A program made the position numbers and the translations under genes. From positions 1-23,270 of the forward strand of contig JAYMSP010002614.1 of NCBI GenBank assembly GCA_036897095.1: DNA of 23,270 nt, given 5' to 3'. Positions within the stretch are counted from its first letter, which is position 1, and the number at the start of each line of letters is the position of its first letter. Positions 21,601 to 23,270 of this stretch are shown here, piece after piece. Source of the DNA: Plantago elongata (lineage: Eukaryota > Streptophyta > Magnoliopsida > Lamiales > Plantaginaceae). Below the pieces are notes generated by a model. That model saw only the letters and a program-made list of their open reading frames with translations. It was not told the DNA's origin and did no database searches.

Positions 21601-22027
21601 CTTGAGCTCTTTGCTGAAAGTGCCTGAACCTGATGTGGCCGATGCATTAGTCAGTGACATAAATGCTCGTGAAACATTTTATAACCATCTTGAAGTTGCT
21701 GACAGTGAAGATGATAATCAAGAGGTAGATGCTGCATTATCTGGTTTGGAGGAAGGTAATGCATGCTCATCCGAGACAAGAACTCGCCTTTCTGGGAACT
21801 GGCTCATGCAACAGCTTTCATCTTCTATTAAGACAGCAGACAAACTACAGTTATTAGATCTTAGTAATAACACTTTCCCTCTAGAAATTGCAGAGATGTT
21901 ATTTTCGGCATGGTCTTCAGGCGTTAGAACGGGTTCTGCACAGAAACATATTGCGGAAAACATTTTACATTTTTCTGTGCTGGGAATGAAGTGTTGTGGT
22001 ATTAAACCCTGCTGCCGAAGGACCTGA
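12664..22027 (+). CDS. TSK: TONSOKU (TSK/BRU1/MGO3), TPR-LRR replication-fork repair protein, 20 exons, complete
   Basis: Nuclear factor needed for repair of stalled forks and inheritance of chromatin state. Its TPR domain binds new histone H3.1 in Arabidopsis. Exons: 12664-12951, 13829-14626, 14810-14986, 15251-15342, 15612-15710, 15967-16442, 16539-16579, 16668-16731, 16808-16932, 17506-17644, 18412-18528, 18803-18903, 19025-19148, 19263-19375, 19744-19855, 20006-20110, 20206-20272, 20530-20650, 20900-21088, 21392-22027. They sum to 3984 bp (1327 residues; Arabidopsis about 1311), and all phases agree. TPRs span about 1-490 ([30 protein letters not shown]). An acidic linker with [16 protein letters not shown] spans about 490-720. 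A beta-rich, perhaps ubiquitin-like piece ([13 protein letters not shown]) is at about 722-800. LRRs span about 840-1290, roughly one per exon ([34 protein letters not shown]). The C-terminus KCCGIKPCC is conserved. No ankyrin block is seen, unlike animal TONSL. No upstream ATG lies in the 120 bp before the start. Confidence 0.95.
12952..13836 (+). repeat. TSK intron 1: ~11-unit tandem array (~80 bp) carrying repeated splice-donor junctions
   Basis: The whole of intron 1 (12952-13828) is a degenerate tandem array. The unit consensus is roughly TAGTTTATCAG|GTAGCT followed by CATGAATTTGAGGAGTAG, ATTTTGATATGCTGTTGTG and ATTCTCATTTTTGGTTTTG. The donor-like junction ends at 12951 (real exon 1), then at 13037, 13121, 13197, 13278, 13359, 13432, 13512, 13593, 13674 and 13754. 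Spacing is 73-86 bp, mostly 80-81. The last unit runs into the true acceptor (TTGTTTTGATGATGGCAG, 13828), which matches the repeat's own TTTTGATAATGTTAG. Most units keep an in-frame-type GAGTAG stop. This looks like repeated duplication of one short ancestral intron plus the last 8 exon bases. Confidence 0.85.
15343..15611 (+). other. TSK intron 4 with a GC donor
   Basis: The donor is AACAG|GCAAGT and the acceptor TCGCAG|GATTGC. Only this GC donor keeps the frame (Asn-Arg-Ile-Ala). Using the GT five bases on (CAA|GTATAT) gives GAT TGC TGA, an immediate stop. The donor matches the AG|GCAAGT consensus of plant GC-AG introns. Confidence 0.75.
16580..16667 (+). other. TSK intron 7 with a GC donor
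   Basis: The donor is GTCCAG|GCGAGT and the acceptor CCCTGCAG|GATGCT, joining Val-Gln to Asp-Ala-Ser-Pro. The alternative GT (GCGA|GTCATA) shifts the frame into a TAG within ten codons. It follows a very short exon (41 bp). Confidence 0.7.
17092..17249 (+). repeat. Tandem duplication in TSK intron 9 (87-bp period)
   Basis: The segment from TACTTCTGTTTCCCTGGG to GGCATATTA (17092-17169) recurs at 17179-17249 with few substitutions and a loss of about 7 bp (one copy of ACCAGA and a C). Both contain GAATTCCGAATATTCCTTGG. It is intronic, with no effect on the coding frame. Confidence 0.85.
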
Positions 22028-22690
22028 ATCCCTTATCTTTTCCTTAATGTACACTTTGGAAATATTTCATTCAATCTGTGTAGTGTGTAAAATACAATTT
22101 GCATAGTTTTAACTTGTATACAATCTTTACTTATGCACTACACAATAACCTGTAATGAGCACTAAAATTCAATATATCACTTTGGAATTCAGATGCTTGT
22201 TGCACAACAGTCATCTGGCCCAGGCCCAACATGGTTTAGCGGTTTCTAATATTCCGGTCTCGCCAGATACAACTATAACGTACAAACTCTGTGAGACTAG
22301 AATAGTATAAACCTAATACACTACTACAGTCGTGTTTGAATAAGAACTCTCATGAACAATATATACTGGTACATGGGATAAGTATATCAGACTTAGAACT
22401 AGTTATTGGTACTGAAACTTCAAAAGGTTTGGGTTGGGGGTATCATAATAATTGACCATTGTGATATTGAAAAAGTTGGAAAAACTATACAGATATTGCC
22501 CAACTTTTTGCTTAGAAAGTGACAAGCTTCTTTTGACAGTGTTATGAAACTGATCATGCTTACCGGAATCTGAGGTTACACTAACCTATTTAAAATTGGG
22601 GCACACGTCTGCAAAGAAAGAAGATTTCCAGCTATATTTGTTATTGTTAGGAAGCTTTCCATCTCCTTATGTATCTTATTTATGTATTTA
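22028..22690. other. TSK 3' UTR and downstream flank
   Basis: The first 100-150 bp after the TGA are AT-rich and presumably the 3' UTR. Candidate poly(A) signals (AATACAATTT near 22091, AATATATCAC near 22172) cannot be told apart. No gene is seen in the rest. Confidence 0.4.
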
Positions 22691-22892
22691 GGTGTCAAAT
22701 TGTTTGTGGCCGAGTGACAAGATGTGACATTTTGTAATCATAAGATTACGGGTTCAATTCTTCACAATGTATGATTATATTCTCTGAATAGAGATTGATG
22801 ATAATTTACGTTTAGAATTAAATGATAAATTCGTCTAGTTCGACTATTGTAATTGTATAAGACTATAGCTCAAATTTTTTTTTATGTGTTTA
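22679..22892 (+). mobile_element. tRNA-derived SINE with target-site duplication
   Basis: An A-box-like GTGGCCGAGTGAC at 22706-22718 and a B-box-like GGTTCAATTC at 22751-22760 are spaced as in a tRNA of the Ser/Leu type. A tRNA-unrelated body follows and the element ends in a T run (22875-22883), as plant SINEs often do. It is flanked by TTTATGTATTTA (22679-22690) and TTTATGTGTTTA (22881-22892), 11 of 12 identical, a good target-site duplication. The element itself is therefore about 190 bp (22691-22880). It is not a functional tRNA: the arms do not fold. Confidence 0.65.
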
Positions 22893-23004
22893 ATATAAAA
22901 TTTTTATTAGATATTGGACACGCCACTTATGTAATAACCCAGGCACAAACACGATAATCATGCATACATTATACATATTCTTTAGAATTGTGTGCAACAT
23001 CAGC

Positions 23005-23270
23005 TGTAAGGTCCGTCAAATTTCCTCGTATATTCGAAAAATTTATTTAAATATTAATCTTATTAGTTCGCACGAGCGAAAATATTACGTAAGTAGATTG
23101 GATCGTATTTAGAATTTTGACGCCGAGCGGATTCGACGTTAAAGTGAAATTTAGTAATTATTAATAAAATAATAATAAAAATAATAAAATAAAAATTATT
23201 TATTTTATTTTTTCCTATGGCTCGAGTACGACTTGAAAAGTGCTCGGGAATCAATTTTACATTTTTTCGG
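23005..23270 (+). mobile_element. Possible 5' end of a Ty3/gypsy-type LTR, running off the window
   Basis: It starts TGTAAGGTCCGTCAAATTT, similar to the TGTAA(g/t)nCCCG beginnings of plant chromovirus (Tekay-like) LTRs. It continues with CG-containing, AT-rich sequence (GACGCCGAGCGGATTCGACG) of a kind I associate with those LTRs. An AT-only stretch (about 23150-23210) follows. The other end is outside the window, so this stays tentative. Confidence 0.3.

Noticed and set aside
22701-22765. A functional tRNA gene
   Set aside because: The A and B boxes are there, but the acceptor and anticodon stems do not pair; a SINE with flanking duplications explains it better.

Overview
This is nuclear DNA of a flowering plant, most likely a eudicot. 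The evidence is AT-rich intergenic sequence, many GT-AG introns, plant-type Mutator-like (MULE) transposase relics, a plant Copia-type LTR, a tRNA-derived SINE, and one host gene that is clearly the plant DNA-repair gene TONSOKU (TSK/BRU1/MGO3). The species cannot be named from the sequence alone.

Layout. Bases 1-704 are AT-rich and hold no gene I can see. From about 705 to 11.6 kb is a graveyard of MULE-type elements. (a) Relic A (+, 705-3795) carries the transposase core, SWIM zinc finger and zinc knuckle. It is broken by stops and a frameshift, has lost a catalytic Asp, and is interrupted by a solo Copia-like LTR (about 2057-3371). (b) A small two-exon gene of unknown family on the minus strand (4325-4794, called ORF-X here). 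(c) A split GRF-type zinc finger plus coiled-coil gene (+, 5264-5828). (d) Relic B (-, 6358-8947) has the transposase N-terminus, DNA-binding domain and zinc knuckle, but the catalytic core is deleted. (e) A PB1-like transposase N-terminus (+, 9810-10440). (f) A second, divergent copy of ORF-X (-, 11098-11555). A plus-strand transposase piece convergent with ORF-X occurs twice, which suggests two decayed copies of one element type with an undescribed accessory gene.

The right half is a complete TSK gene (12664-22027, +). I resolve 20 exons whose phases all agree, giving a 1327-residue protein: N-terminal TPRs, an acidic linker, a short ubiquitin-like or beta-rich segment, C-terminal LRRs and a conserved Cys-rich end. 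Two introns need GC donors. Intron 1 is built entirely from about eleven ~80-bp tandem units, each carrying a copy of the exon-1 splice-donor junction. Two E2F-type sites and a telo-box lie within 140 bp of the start codon, as expected for an S-phase gene. A cluster of TGACGTCA palindromes lies about 500 bp upstream.

Downstream of TSK are a tRNA-derived SINE with a near-perfect target duplication (22679-22892) and, at the right edge, what may be the start of a Ty3/gypsy-type LTR.
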